From Paenibacillus sp. Soil787 (GTDB lineage: Bacteria > Bacillota > Bacilli > Paenibacillales > NBRC-103111), in assembly GCF_001429545.1 (NCBI RefSeq), contig NZ_LMSP01000004.1:67654-131653 (forward strand): a stretch of DNA of 64,000 nt, in the 5' to 3' direction. A program made the translations under genes and the position numbers. How positions within the stretch are numbered: position 1 is the first letter of the stretch; every line of letters starts with the position of its first letter. The notes under the pieces are model-generated. The model saw only the letters and a program-made list of their open reading frames with translations, was not told where the DNA came from and made no database searches. This document shows, one piece after another, positions 56,019 through 64,000 of this stretch.

Positions 56019-57695
56019 TTACTGAGCCGTGCCTGTGACGCTCGTGCCGCTTTTTACAATTGTGTACTTGACGATTGCGCCGCTCCAGAAGTGGAAAGTC
56101 AGAGTCACCGTTCCGTCAGTCGTTGCATTGAAGAAATTCGAGGTCAGCGTGATTTGACTGTTGGTATAGTCAGGTGAGAAGCAATAGTTAAATTCCTTGT
56201 AGGAAGTCCAGTTTTGCGGACCGGCGTTACCGCCTGCAGCGTACACGGCCTCCATCGTGGCAAGCTGGTCGCCGTTAAAGGCTGTGGGAATCGCAAAGCT
56301 GCTGGTGGCGCCCGATGCGCTTTGCAACACTGGCGTGTTATAGTAGCGCACATGGATCTTCCAGGCGGGACCCGAGTTGAAGTTGGCGGTCAATACCGCC
56401 TTCTCGCCCAGCGCGCCTGAAGCGAGCTTGGAGAGATAGCTTGCCTTGACGGATAAGGTACTGCCGCTTAGCGTATAGTCTCTGCCGGATTTCAATGTGG
56501 TGGTGCCGTTCTTGAGCGAGACGAAGCTGTTGCCGTTCAAGTTCAGCGCAAGGGATGCGTCCGTAACAGTTACGCCACTCTTCAGGAAGATCAGGTCCGT
56601 GTCCGCAGTGGACGAACGGCCCGTCAAGCTTTGCTTGATGATATTATATATGTCCGGATCGCTCCACTGGTAGGTCGTGCGGTTGAATTGCGAGCCGTTA
56701 TCCCACAGCATATGGGTTACGCTTTTCGATTTGGCATACTGGAGGAAATACTCGAAGTATTTGAGCATTTCGCCGTGTTCGACTGTACCTGGGCCACTGT
56801 CGAAGCCGAGGAGTCCGTATTCGCCGACAACAACTGGAATTCCTTTGGCAACGAATGTATTGTAGACAGCGTCAAGGGAAGTGTTGATATCGTTTATCGT
56901 ATCTGTGTCAAACTTGGTGTAGCCCGCAATGTTTACGCTGAACGGCCAGAATCCATAGAAGTGGATGGTGGCAATAATATTCGAATCGTTCAGGTTGGCG
57001 ATTGTGCTGTTAAGCGAATCCAGATATTGTTGACTGGCATTGGTCGACAGCGTCGGCAGTACGAGGGGACGGGTGGCATTCGCGCCTCCGGTGCCCCGCA
57101 CAATGTTGAAGAAGTCCGTATTCAGTTCATTGAGCAGGGAAAGTTGCGTTGTTGCAGCAAGATTGTTGCCGAAAAACGGCTCGTTGATGCTTTCGAACAT
57201 CAGCTTGTTGGAATAGTTCTTAAAATTATTGGCGATTTGCGTCCAGATCGCTGAGTATTCGGCTACGACCTGGTCATGATTCGTATCCATGTTGTTGACC
57301 CATTGCCACGAGTCGTGGTGTACGTTGATCATGACGTACAGGCCGGCGTTAAGCGACCAGTCGATAATTTGCTGCACTCGGCTCATCCATGCCGGATCCA
57401 CCGTATAGGACGGAGCAGGTCCCGTGTGCTGTACCCAGGTCACAGGAATACGGATGCTTTTGAAGCCCTGGGCGGCAATTTGTTGAATAAAAGCTTGGGT
57501 GACAACCGGATTTCCCCAAGACGTTTCGTCTGGGCCTGTCGCATCGAGGGAATTGCCCAGATTCCAACCGGGCTGCATGGCGTCGACATAGGTCTGCATA
57601 TTGGTTGCAGCGGAGGCCGATGGAACGTATGCAAATAGAGTCAGCAACAAGAAGACAGACATTATTGCAGATACAATTGATTTTTTTGATTTCAT
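56019..57695 (-). CDS. Secreted GH5_4-type endo-xyloglucanase/endoglucanase with X2 and C-terminal binding modules
   Basis: A 558-residue exported enzyme. Signal peptide (1-29, ending PSASAA), GH5 barrel (about 33-360) with GWNLGNSLDA, RIPVTW, VMINVHHDSW, acid/base Glu172 in INEPFFG and nucleophile Glu292 in VVGEYGLLG. An X2-type Ig-like module follows (about 375-455; DLIFLKSGVTVTDASLALNL), then a CBM-like module to the end (about 460-558; MEAVYAAGGNAGPQNW). This layout is known from Paenibacillus xyloglucanases. The ATG has AAAGGAG about 9 nt upstream. It probably makes the oligosaccharides that the importers take up. Confidence 0.88.
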   Translation of the reverse strand: MKSKKSIVSAIMSVFLLLTLFAYVPSASAATNMQTYVDAMQPGWNLGNSLDATGPDETSWGNPVVTQAFIQQIAAQGFKSIRIPVTWVQHTGPAPSYTVDPAWMSRVQQIIDWSLNAGLYVMINVHHDSWQWVNNMDTNHDQVVAEYSAIWTQIANNFKNYSNKLMFESINEPFFGNNLAATTQLSLLNELNTDFFNIVRGTGGANATRPLVLPTLSTNASQQYLDSLNSTIANLNDSNIIATIHFYGFWPFSVNIAGYTKFDTDTINDINTSLDAVYNTFVAKGIPVVVGEYGLLGFDSGPGTVEHGEMLKYFEYFLQYAKSKSVTHMLWDNGSQFNRTTYQWSDPDIYNIIKQSLTGRSSTADTDLIFLKSGVTVTDASLALNLNGNSFVSLKNGTTTLKSGRDYTLSGSTLSVKASYLSKLASGALGEKAVLTANFNSGPAWKIHVRYYNTPVLQSASGATSSFAIPTAFNGDQLATMEAVYAAGGNAGPQNWTSYKEFNYCFSPDYTNSQITLTSNFFNATTDGTVTLTFHFWSGAIVKYTIVKSGTSVTGTAQ

Positions 57696-57822
57696 TTTGA
57701 CACACTCCTTTGATTATTGAATTTGGCACTTCGAATTTACCGAAACCTTTCCCGAAGCTGTAGTTGCTTTGGGAGCTTATATGTGCATCACCTCCTTTAT
57801 GCATGCCGGATATTGCGCTTTG

Positions 57823-58083
57823 TCAAGTGGCAATCCTATAACGCATATTTTTCTGCGCGTGGAATTCCGCGCATCCGTCATCGGCCGAAGCTGTCCCTAC
57901 AGGAGCTCCATCCTGCCCGTATACTACAAGCTTCGCCGCATGCGGAACGCGGAGCTTGCAAATGCCGCCAAGGCTTGTCACGAGCTCGGCTTCCCGCAGG
58001 TTCCCATTGCCGAGTGGAAGCACCTCGTTCCATTCGGATGCGGGCATCCTATACCACAAGCTCATCTTATTCATCCCCCACAT
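57823..58083 (-). pseudogene. GH95 fucosidase collapsed by a large internal deletion
   Basis: An 86-codon open frame that joins the extreme N-terminus of a GH95 enzyme (SLWYRMPASEWNEVLPLGNG) to its extreme C-terminus (LREAELVTSLGGICKLRVPH onward). In the intact GH95 at 16297 these blocks (ALPLGNG and [16 protein letters not shown]) are about 700 residues apart. The deletion is in frame, and a ribosome binding site (GAGAGGAG) remains. It starts 12 bp after the GH3 stop, so a GH3-GH95 operon once existed here. The product cannot be a fucosidase. Confidence 0.85.
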
Positions 58084-58095
58084 CTCCTCTCGGAA

Positions 58096-60909
58096 TTACT
58101 GAATACCGGATTTCGGAAGGAAACGGAAGCGGCTCAGTCCGATATCCCCGCCCAAACATAAGTAGACAGTGCGAACTCCCGATACTTCGTCCGCCTTGCA
58201 GGCAGCCGTCTCCCACATTTGCTGCCCTCCGGTCTCCCGAACGGTACACGTTCCGATAAGAGGGCCGTCCAACCCATCCAGTCTAAGCTCTATGCTACCA
58301 CCTCCCTGATCGGCCGTATAACTGGCTTCGAAGCCGCTAATCCCTCCGCCGAAATCGACATCGTCAAATCGCAGCCAGCCTGCCTCGCCCGACAACCGGA
58401 TGCAGCTCCCGCCTTCCCGGCATTCGTCCAGGTAGACACCTTCGTACTCGTCGTAATTCACTGCCGGAGTCTCCTTGGTCAAGTCGCGCGGAGGCACGGT
58501 ATCTCCGTCTACCGCCAGCTTCTTCTGCACGCGGATATCTCCCGACGAGCCCCCGATCATGAGCGTGTACGTACCGGATTCGACGCAATAAGCGTCTCTG
58601 GTCACATCCCAGAATGCCAGCTCGGAAACCGGCACCGTAAAGCCGACGGTCCGTTTCTCTCCGGGAGCCAGTTGGATGCGCCGGAAGGACTTCAGCTCTT
58701 TGAGCGGCCTCTCCACGCGGGACGAATCGGCGCGCACGTACAGCTGGACGACTTCGTCTCCGGCCATATCGCCCGAATTTTCGACCCGCACACTGACCGA
58801 GATGTCCCTGCGTGAACCGGCACGCTCCAGACTCACGATCAGCTCATCGTAACGGAAGGTTGTATACGACAACCCGTAACCGAACGGATACAACGGCTCT
58901 CCATCAAAATATTGATAGGTGCGCTTCCCTTTCCGAATATCATAATCCATGATATCGGGCAGCTGCTCTACGGAGCGGTACCAGGTCATATTGAGCCGTC
59001 CCGCCGGGTTATAATCGCCGAACAATACGTCCGCCAAGGCGTTGCCCAGCTCTTGACCGGAATGCGAGGAATACAAGACGGCCGGAATGTGCTTATCGAC
59101 CCAATTCAGGGCAAACGGGTAGCTGCCGATGACGACGACGATCGTGTTGGGATTTGCCTTGTATACCTCCCGAATCAGCCTCTCCTGGTAAGCGGCTAGC
59201 GTCAAGTCCGGGCGATCGATCTCTTCCTTACCGTTGATCAGCGGGTGGTTCCCGACGATAACAATCGCTGCATCCGACGCTTCAGCCGCCGCAACCGCCT
59301 CCTTCAGACCGTCCTCGACAACCTCCTTGCGCAAAGCCCCGCCTTCATCGCCGGGCAGCGACACAGGGCTCCCGTTCCAGCTCGCGAGCGACATCGTCCC
59401 ATCCTGCCCCTCGACAGGTTGAAACACCTCTTTGACGAACCAGCCCCAAATGTCTTCAGCCGAAGCGGTCAAAGTCGTATCGTCGGTCGTCACATATTTG
59501 CCGTTCGAGAGCGCCTTCAGCGTGGCGCTGCCGAAGCCCCAGTCGGTCATCAAGAACGTCTCGGCGGAATCGGCGGCTGTCCGGTCCGCCTTCAATGCAC
59601 CGTTCTCGTCCGGCGCGATCCCTACATATTTTCCCGTCACAGCGGAACGAAGGCGCACACGGTCGCATCCGTCGGCGAAGACGACGGAACCTTTGCTCAT
59701 TTTGGCCCGAATGCCTTGAAGCGGAGTGACCTTATACGGATGGCTGCCGGAATACCAATCTCGGCATACCGCATCTCCGAGCGGCCCGATCACGGCGACT
59801 CGCTGTACGGCATCCCGGTCAAGGGGAAGTAGTTGATGCTTGTTCTTGAGCAGTACGACGGATTCACGGGCCGCTTCCAGGGAGAGAGCCGCATGCTCCG
59901 GCTTGCAAACCGTGTCATCCGGCATGCAGGCATACGGATTGCGCTCGTCTGGATCGAATTCGCCAAGCATGAAGCGCACCCGGAACGTGTTCTCCAAAGC
60001 CTGGACCAGGTCGCCATCCTCCAGCAGCCCCTCGGCGAGCGCCTCCCGTATGGCGGCGCAGGTAATCTCGGCATCGTCCGTAATGCTGTCGATGCCGTTC
60101 TTGATCGACGCCACGACAGCTTCTTTATACGTCTCGAAATAATGGTGATCCTTCACAAGGCCGATCAGATCTCCTGCATCGCTGACTATAAAGCCGTTCA
60201 TCTCCCACTCGCCTTTGACGACCCGGAGCACATCGGGATGGAGAATGGCGGGCGTCCCGTTGATCGAGTTATATGCAGTCATCATCGACAGAGCCCCCCC
60301 ATCACGGAAGGCCGGCTCAAACGCTTTCAAATAATATTCCCGCATATTGCGGGGGTCGATGCTGGCGGAGCAGTGCCCCCGATCCTTCTCGTTGTTGTTG
60401 CCGAGAAAATGCTTCAAGGTCGCAATCGCTTTGCGGTAAACGGGATGCGGACCCTGAATGCCTTTGACGAGCGCGGACGTGAGCTCACCCGTCAAATGCG
60501 GGTCTTCCCCGTACGCCTCCTCTGTCCGGCCCCACCGCGGGTCCCGCTCCATATCGACGGTCGGCGCCCATAGCGTCAGGCCGTTGCGTGCGGGGTCCCG
60601 CTGATAAAATACCCTAGCCTCGTCGCCGATAACGGAACCGATCCGCTCCAGCAGCTCCGGGTTCCAAGTGCAGGCAAGGCCGATCGATTGCGGAAAGGAG
60701 GTCGCCTCCCCCAGCCAAGCGATGCCGTGGGCAGCTTCAGTACCGTGCTTGTATGGTTTCACCCCCAGCCTATCGACCGCGGGTTGATATTGGCACATGA
60801 GCCCAATTTTCTCCTCGAGGGTAAACCGGGACACCAGATCGGCAACGCGATCTTCGATTGCCAGATCATGATTCTGAAACGGTAATGCTACTCCCTGAGC
60901 ATTTGTCAT
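58096..60909 (-). CDS. GH3 beta-glucosidase / beta-xylosidase with inserted trefoil-like and C-terminal CBM6-like modules
   Basis: A 937-residue cytoplasmic enzyme. The N-terminal GH3 barrel (about 20-310) has the nucleophile Asp244 in GFIVSDAGDL and substrate-binding KHFLGNNNEKDRGH. The alpha/beta sandwich is split by a fascin-like beta-trefoil segment (about 400-490; YVGIAPDENGALKADRT, SNGKYVTTDDTTLTAS). Then come the second half, a fibronectin-like domain (about 690-770) and a CBM6-like tail (about 815-937; GWLRFDDVDFGGG, ELRLDGLDGPLIG). The ATG at 60909 has GGAGG 10 nt upstream. It would cleave beta-linked glucose or xylose from imported oligosaccharides; specificity is not certain. Confidence 0.88.
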   Translation of the reverse strand: MTNAQGVALPFQNHDLAIEDRVADLVSRFTLEEKIGLMCQYQPAVDRLGVKPYKHGTEAAHGIAWLGEATSFPQSIGLACTWNPELLERIGSVIGDEARVFYQRDPARNGLTLWAPTVDMERDPRWGRTEEAYGEDPHLTGELTSALVKGIQGPHPVYRKAIATLKHFLGNNNEKDRGHCSASIDPRNMREYYLKAFEPAFRDGGALSMMTAYNSINGTPAILHPDVLRVVKGEWEMNGFIVSDAGDLIGLVKDHHYFETYKEAVVASIKNGIDSITDDAEITCAAIREALAEGLLEDGDLVQALENTFRVRFMLGEFDPDERNPYACMPDDTVCKPEHAALSLEAARESVVLLKNKHQLLPLDRDAVQRVAVIGPLGDAVCRDWYSGSHPYKVTPLQGIRAKMSKGSVVFADGCDRVRLRSAVTGKYVGIAPDENGALKADRTAADSAETFLMTDWGFGSATLKALSNGKYVTTDDTTLTASAEDIWGWFVKEVFQPVEGQDGTMSLASWNGSPVSLPGDEGGALRKEVVEDGLKEAVAAAEASDAAIVIVGNHPLINGKEEIDRPDLTLAAYQERLIREVYKANPNTIVVVIGSYPFALNWVDKHIPAVLYSSHSGQELGNALADVLFGDYNPAGRLNMTWYRSVEQLPDIMDYDIRKGKRTYQYFDGEPLYPFGYGLSYTTFRYDELIVSLERAGSRRDISVSVRVENSGDMAGDEVVQLYVRADSSRVERPLKELKSFRRIQLAPGEKRTVGFTVPVSELAFWDVTRDAYCVESGTYTLMIGGSSGDIRVQKKLAVDGDTVPPRDLTKETPAVNYDEYEGVYLDECREGGSCIRLSGEAGWLRFDDVDFGGGISGFEASYTADQGGGSIELRLDGLDGPLIGTCTVRETGGQQMWETAACKADEVSGVRTVYLCLGGDIGLSRFRFLPKSGIQ

Positions 60910-61084
60910 CGCTGTCAAACCTCCATTTTAAGGTATTTAGAAATCGTCTTGACTCAATGCCGTGGCATTGAAATGGCCCAATTGCTCGGCCCCCTAAATT
61001 GCTTTGTTATAAACCGACAGATACCTTCCGATTACCGCAGTCGCTGTTGGAAATCGCTCGACGCTTACAACGGGTGAACCTGGT

Positions 61085-62050
61085 TTAATCGCGGCCGATC
61101 GCGAGGAGACATTCCCAGCCTTCCGCAAGATTGTTGCGGGCCCAATTCCAGTGGTCTTTGTTTTCATATTGCCGGAAGGTACATTCAATCCATAAGATCA
61201 GATCCAGATAAAAATCGTACATCACTCTGCGCCGCTGCTGGTTTTGGGTTGCGACGGCCAGCCCATAGCCCCTTGAGAACCCAACGGATCGGTTGAAGCG
61301 GCCGAAATAAACCTCCATCAGCGGGTCGCCCCAAATCGCTCTTTCGAAATCGATCAGCCCTGTTATTTTCCCATGCTCGACAAACACATTTCCATCCCAT
61401 AAATCCCAATGCACAAGACGGGGCTGATCGACTTCGTGCAAAGCATCCAGATGCCGTTCGATTTCCGATTCGATAACCGTATCACCCGCTGGCAGCTCGA
61501 CTCCGGCATCTCTGCTATCAGCCAGCACGCCCCGGATCATCCGTTGAAACGCTTCTGCCCAGGAGTCACTCCACGATTCTTGCTGCAGGAAATATCCGAA
61601 TTTTTCTCCTTGCACTTCATTGATCAAGCGGCTATAGACGCCAAGCTCAAATTCGATCGCGTCCTTCTCTTCCTGGGAAAGCGTCTCCTTAATTTTGTTG
61701 TAAGGAACCCCCGAAAGCCGCTCCATAATAAAGTACTCCGCATTAATCAAGGTGTATGTATCGTCGTATGTAAGCACCTTGGGCACAGGCAGTGTACCGC
61801 TGTTGTCAAACAAGCGCAGCGCCTCGACTTCCGTACGCATCAAGCTTGCCTCATAACGCATCATTTTTGTTCCCTTGAACGGCGCCGCTTTTAGGATAAC
61901 TTCGCGGTCGTCGCTTGTGATGATCGCGTATGCGCTGTTTGCCCACCCATCCGTTAGTTCTTTCGTTTCGACGACCCGGCTTCCGAAAGCTTGGTGAATA
62001 ATTCGTTCCATATCGCTATCTATCAGCTTGGGTTTAATATTGCTTTCCAT
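61085..62050 (-). CDS. APH-family phosphotransferase
   Basis: A 321-residue cytoplasmic kinase of the aminoglycoside/choline phosphotransferase superfamily. It has an ATP-binding lysine in VILKAAPF, catalytic loop HWDLWDGNVFV (His214, Asp216, Asn221) and metal-binding Asp234 in GLIDFERAIWGDP. The ATG has AAAGGA 11 nt upstream. Members phosphorylate antibiotics, sugars or other small molecules. Position in a sugar island allows a sugar kinase, but nothing in the sequence fixes the substrate. It has no obvious operon partner. Confidence 0.85.
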   Translation of the reverse strand: MESNIKPKLIDSDMERIIHQAFGSRVVETKELTDGWANSAYAIITSDDREVILKAAPFKGTKMMRYEASLMRTEVEALRLFDNSGTLPVPKVLTYDDTYTLINAEYFIMERLSGVPYNKIKETLSQEEKDAIEFELGVYSRLINEVQGEKFGYFLQQESWSDSWAEAFQRMIRGVLADSRDAGVELPAGDTVIESEIERHLDALHEVDQPRLVHWDLWDGNVFVEHGKITGLIDFERAIWGDPLMEVYFGRFNRSVGFSRGYGLAVATQNQQRRRVMYDFYLDLILWIECTFRQYENKDHWNWARNNLAEGWECLLAIGRD

Positions 62051-62186
62051 TTTATGTATAATCCTTTCATAAATTAAAATTATTCTTTATCTCTCAAATC
62101 GAACATGACTTACAATCGCTATGTCCTCCCATGAGTTATGTAGTACCTGGAATTAATTGGATATAAGCTAAAATACGATCAATATC

Positions 62187-62369
62187 ATTGGATAAAATCC
62201 AATAGATTACTTGTTCAGTCATGAGATATCGTACTTTCATTGGATAAAATCCAACGGAATCCAAAATTCCCCATCTTAATTATCATTTGGAAGCAGTTTG
62301 ATTGGAAAATATCCAATAGATCGTGTCATCTCTATGCGCAAATGAGTAAAACAGTGGATAAATTCCAAT
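62187..62369. repeat. Four-copy ATTGGATAAAATCCAAT palindrome array
   Basis: Palindromes at 62187-62203, 62239-62255, 62301-62317 and 62353-62369, each ATTGGA-N5-TCCAAT with slight variation, spaced 52, 62 and 52 bp. Three are followed by a related tail beginning AGAT or GGAT. A half copy lies near 62155. Spacers are not unique sequences of fixed length, so this is not a CRISPR array. No gene is seen in 62051-62404. Confidence 0.8.
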
Positions 62370-62404
62370 GGATCTTATGTCCTCCATATTCCACCCAAAC
62401 AGAC

Positions 62405-63925
62405 CTATTCGATATGAACCACCGGCTCATAATCGAACCAATCAAAGAGTGCCGGCGTACTCTGTCCTATTTCGCAAACGGCATACATCCCAATGACTAC
62501 TCCCGTAAAGCCGCCTGCTACCTCCGTTGAGAGCAGATGAGTTTCTCCAGAGCCCAACTCAAGGACATCGGATTGATTGGGCTGAATGGAGAAAACAAAC
62601 CATTCCGGCCTAGCCTCAATCTTTAGCACGACCGGGCCCGCTGCGCATTCGTGCGTGTGCTCCGTTCTCAATGATCCGACGGTCCGTCGTAATACGATCA
62701 ACTTGCGTCCTTCCTTGAACTTTACGGCAAGATCATAATGATACCTTTCGTTCATGAATACGGTAAGTCCGGCTTCCTCACCTTCGCTTTTCGGTTCGAA
62801 ATCTAGTAGGGCGGCAATGTTGCATGACATATGGCGCAGACGCCGGCCCACAAAAGCGGGTGCGCCGGCGTCGTCGAGCGACACCTTAGTCCCACGCAGC
62901 ACCAAATTTCCCGGACTTTCGTGGAGCGACCTGCTTTCCGGAGTCGGATTCCGCAGAAACATCCAGTCAAAACCTAGCGTTGTTTCATCAAAATCATCTC
63001 TGATTGCCTTATGCGGCCACTGGACTTCCTGCAACTGCGGAGCCTCCATAACGGACTCGATACGCCCGCCGTTACCGATGATCGGCCAGCCGTCATCCGT
63101 CCATGACACGGGCGCCAAAAAAGTCTCTCTACCGAGATGATGCCGCATCGGATAAGAAACAGGCCTAATTCCCAAGAAAACCGCCCACCAGCTGCCGTCA
63201 TGCGCCTGTACCAGATCCGCATGCCCGGTCGCGTGTATGCTGCTCTTCAAACTTCTATGAGACAAAATCGGATTATAAGGACACGGTTCATACGGCCCAT
63301 AGGGGGCGCTGCTTCTCGCTATCGTCGCCATATGGCCGTATTCAGTTCCGCCTTCGGCGATCAGCAAATAGTAAAATCCGTTGATCTTGTAAAGATGAGG
63401 AGCTTCCGGGTACGCTCCGCCCGTTCCCCTCCAGATCAGACGGCTCTCAGTCAGCATGCTTCCGGTCAATATGTCAATCTCGCATTGATAAATGCCGTAG
63501 CCTTCATTGCCGTCGCAAGTGGATTGAAAGTATACACTGCCGTCTTCATCGAATAATAGAGAAGGATCGATGCCCTTCTGCGCGACAGGTATTGGATCGG
63601 ACCAATGACCGTCAGGCTGCCTGCTTCGAACAAAAAAATTGCCGACCCCGCTCACATTCGTCGTTACCATATAAAACCAGCCGTCGTGATGGCGGATCGT
63701 CGGGGCGTAGATTCCTCCCGAGAGCCAAGTGTCTCCCAATGGCAACTGCTGCTCGGTTGTGAGACAATGTCCGATCTGGCGCCAATTGACTAGATCATTG
63801 CTGTGAAATAGGGGGACTCCAGGAAAATATGCAAAAGAGCTTGTCACCAGATAATAATCATCCCCGACCCGGCAGATGCTCGGATCGGGATAAAAGCCGG
63901 GAATGACCGGATTCGTATACGGCAC
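62405..63925 (-). CDS. GH43 beta-xylosidase / alpha-L-arabinofuranosidase, XynB type
   Basis: A 506-residue cytoplasmic enzyme. The propeller (about 1-300) has general-base Asp14 in NPVIPGFYPDPSICRVGDDY, pKa-modulating Asp in GIDPSLLFDEDG and general-acid Glu in YPEAPHLYKINGFYYLL. A C-terminal jelly-roll (about 315-506; FDETTLGFDWMFLRNP) completes the XynB-like two-domain form. The start is a GTG at 63925 with AAGGAG 9 nt upstream. It would remove terminal xylose or arabinose from xylo- or arabinoxylo-oligosaccharides. It is a separate enzyme from the GH43 genes at 8417 and 19932. Confidence 0.9.
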   Translation of the reverse strand: MPYTNPVIPGFYPDPSICRVGDDYYLVTSSFAYFPGVPLFHSNDLVNWRQIGHCLTTEQQLPLGDTWLSGGIYAPTIRHHDGWFYMVTTNVSGVGNFFVRSRQPDGHWSDPIPVAQKGIDPSLLFDEDGSVYFQSTCDGNEGYGIYQCEIDILTGSMLTESRLIWRGTGGAYPEAPHLYKINGFYYLLIAEGGTEYGHMATIARSSAPYGPYEPCPYNPILSHRSLKSSIHATGHADLVQAHDGSWWAVFLGIRPVSYPMRHHLGRETFLAPVSWTDDGWPIIGNGGRIESVMEAPQLQEVQWPHKAIRDDFDETTLGFDWMFLRNPTPESRSLHESPGNLVLRGTKVSLDDAGAPAFVGRRLRHMSCNIAALLDFEPKSEGEEAGLTVFMNERYHYDLAVKFKEGRKLIVLRRTVGSLRTEHTHECAAGPVVLKIEARPEWFVFSIQPNQSDVLELGSGETHLLSTEVAGGFTGVVIGMYAVCEIGQSTPALFDWFDYEPVVHIE

Positions 63926-64000
63926 GTAGATGCACTCCTTCTCGTTTCAAAGTTTGATTCATTTGCCTCTCAGTACCAGGATAAGAATGCGGCGGCAATG
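63926..64000 (-). other. Leader of GH43 gene and possible tail of a gene beyond the right edge
   Basis: Holds the AAGGAG site of the GH43 gene. On the minus strand a frame entering from the edge reads IAAAFLSWY and stops at 63970-63972, which could be the hydrophobic C-terminus of a membrane protein encoded outside the window. Nine codons are too few to be sure. Confidence 0.25.

Overview
The window reads as a chromosomal segment of a Paenibacillus-like, spore-forming Firmicute. Evidence: strong AGGAGG-type ribosome binding sites, LplA/LplB/LplC-type sugar importers, YesM/YesN-type two-component systems, CcpA-type cre boxes and a remnant of a SigK/SigE-type sporulation sigma factor. There is no rRNA, tRNA, CRISPR array or intact insertion sequence. 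About 33 intact genes (plus one cut by the left edge) are visible and most lie on the minus strand. Nearly all serve uptake and breakdown of plant cell-wall polysaccharide, so the window works as one large glycan-utilisation island.

Layout, left to right. (1) 1-8.1 kb: a protein cut by the edge, a dead GH43-like fragment, then (transcribed leftward) histidine kinase, response regulator, binding lipoprotein and two permeases. (2) 8.4-14.1 kb: a double GH43 enzyme, an AraC regulator and a divergent long-form GH127/GH146-type beta-L-arabinofuranosidase. (3) 14.2-31.4 kb: secreted GH5 endoglucanase with a ricin-type lectin, GH95 alpha-fucosidase, two GH43-clan enzymes, GH31 alpha-xylosidase, a small unknown protein, binding protein, two permeases, response regulator and kinase. 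(4) 31.6-40.5 kb: GH127 beta-L-arabinofuranosidase, two permeases, binding protein, kinase and response regulator. (5) 40.9-45.2 kb: uxaA-uxaB for galacturonate catabolism with a divergent AraC regulator. (6) 45.2-47.3 kb: an AT-rich metallo-beta-lactamase-fold gene, broken gene fragments and a nine-copy hairpin repeat array. (7) 47.3-51.4 kb: GH2 beta-galactosidase with a divergent AraC regulator. (8) 51.7-55.5 kb: a fourth importer without a two-component system, bracketed by a 19-bp inverted repeat. (9) 56.0-64.0 kb: secreted GH5_4-type xyloglucanase, a GH95 gene collapsed by an internal deletion, a GH3 enzyme, an APH-type kinase, a second palindromic repeat array and a GH43 xylosidase/arabinofuranosidase.

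How they work together (inference from families): the secreted GH5 enzymes cut xyloglucan or related beta-glucans outside the cell. Four importers bring in oligosaccharides. Cytoplasmic GH95 (fucose), GH2 (galactose), GH31 (xylose), GH43 and GH127 (arabinose, xylose) and GH3 (glucose or xylose) then strip the decorations and backbone. uxaAB handles galacturonate from pectin. No ABC ATPase is present, so all four importers must borrow a shared MsmX-type ATPase encoded elsewhere. A cre-like box precedes every importer operon, which suggests CcpA repression on top of local two-component induction.

A second theme is decay. At least seven gene fragments sit between the intact genes, and two are shortened copies of enzymes still intact in the window, which points to local duplication and deletion.
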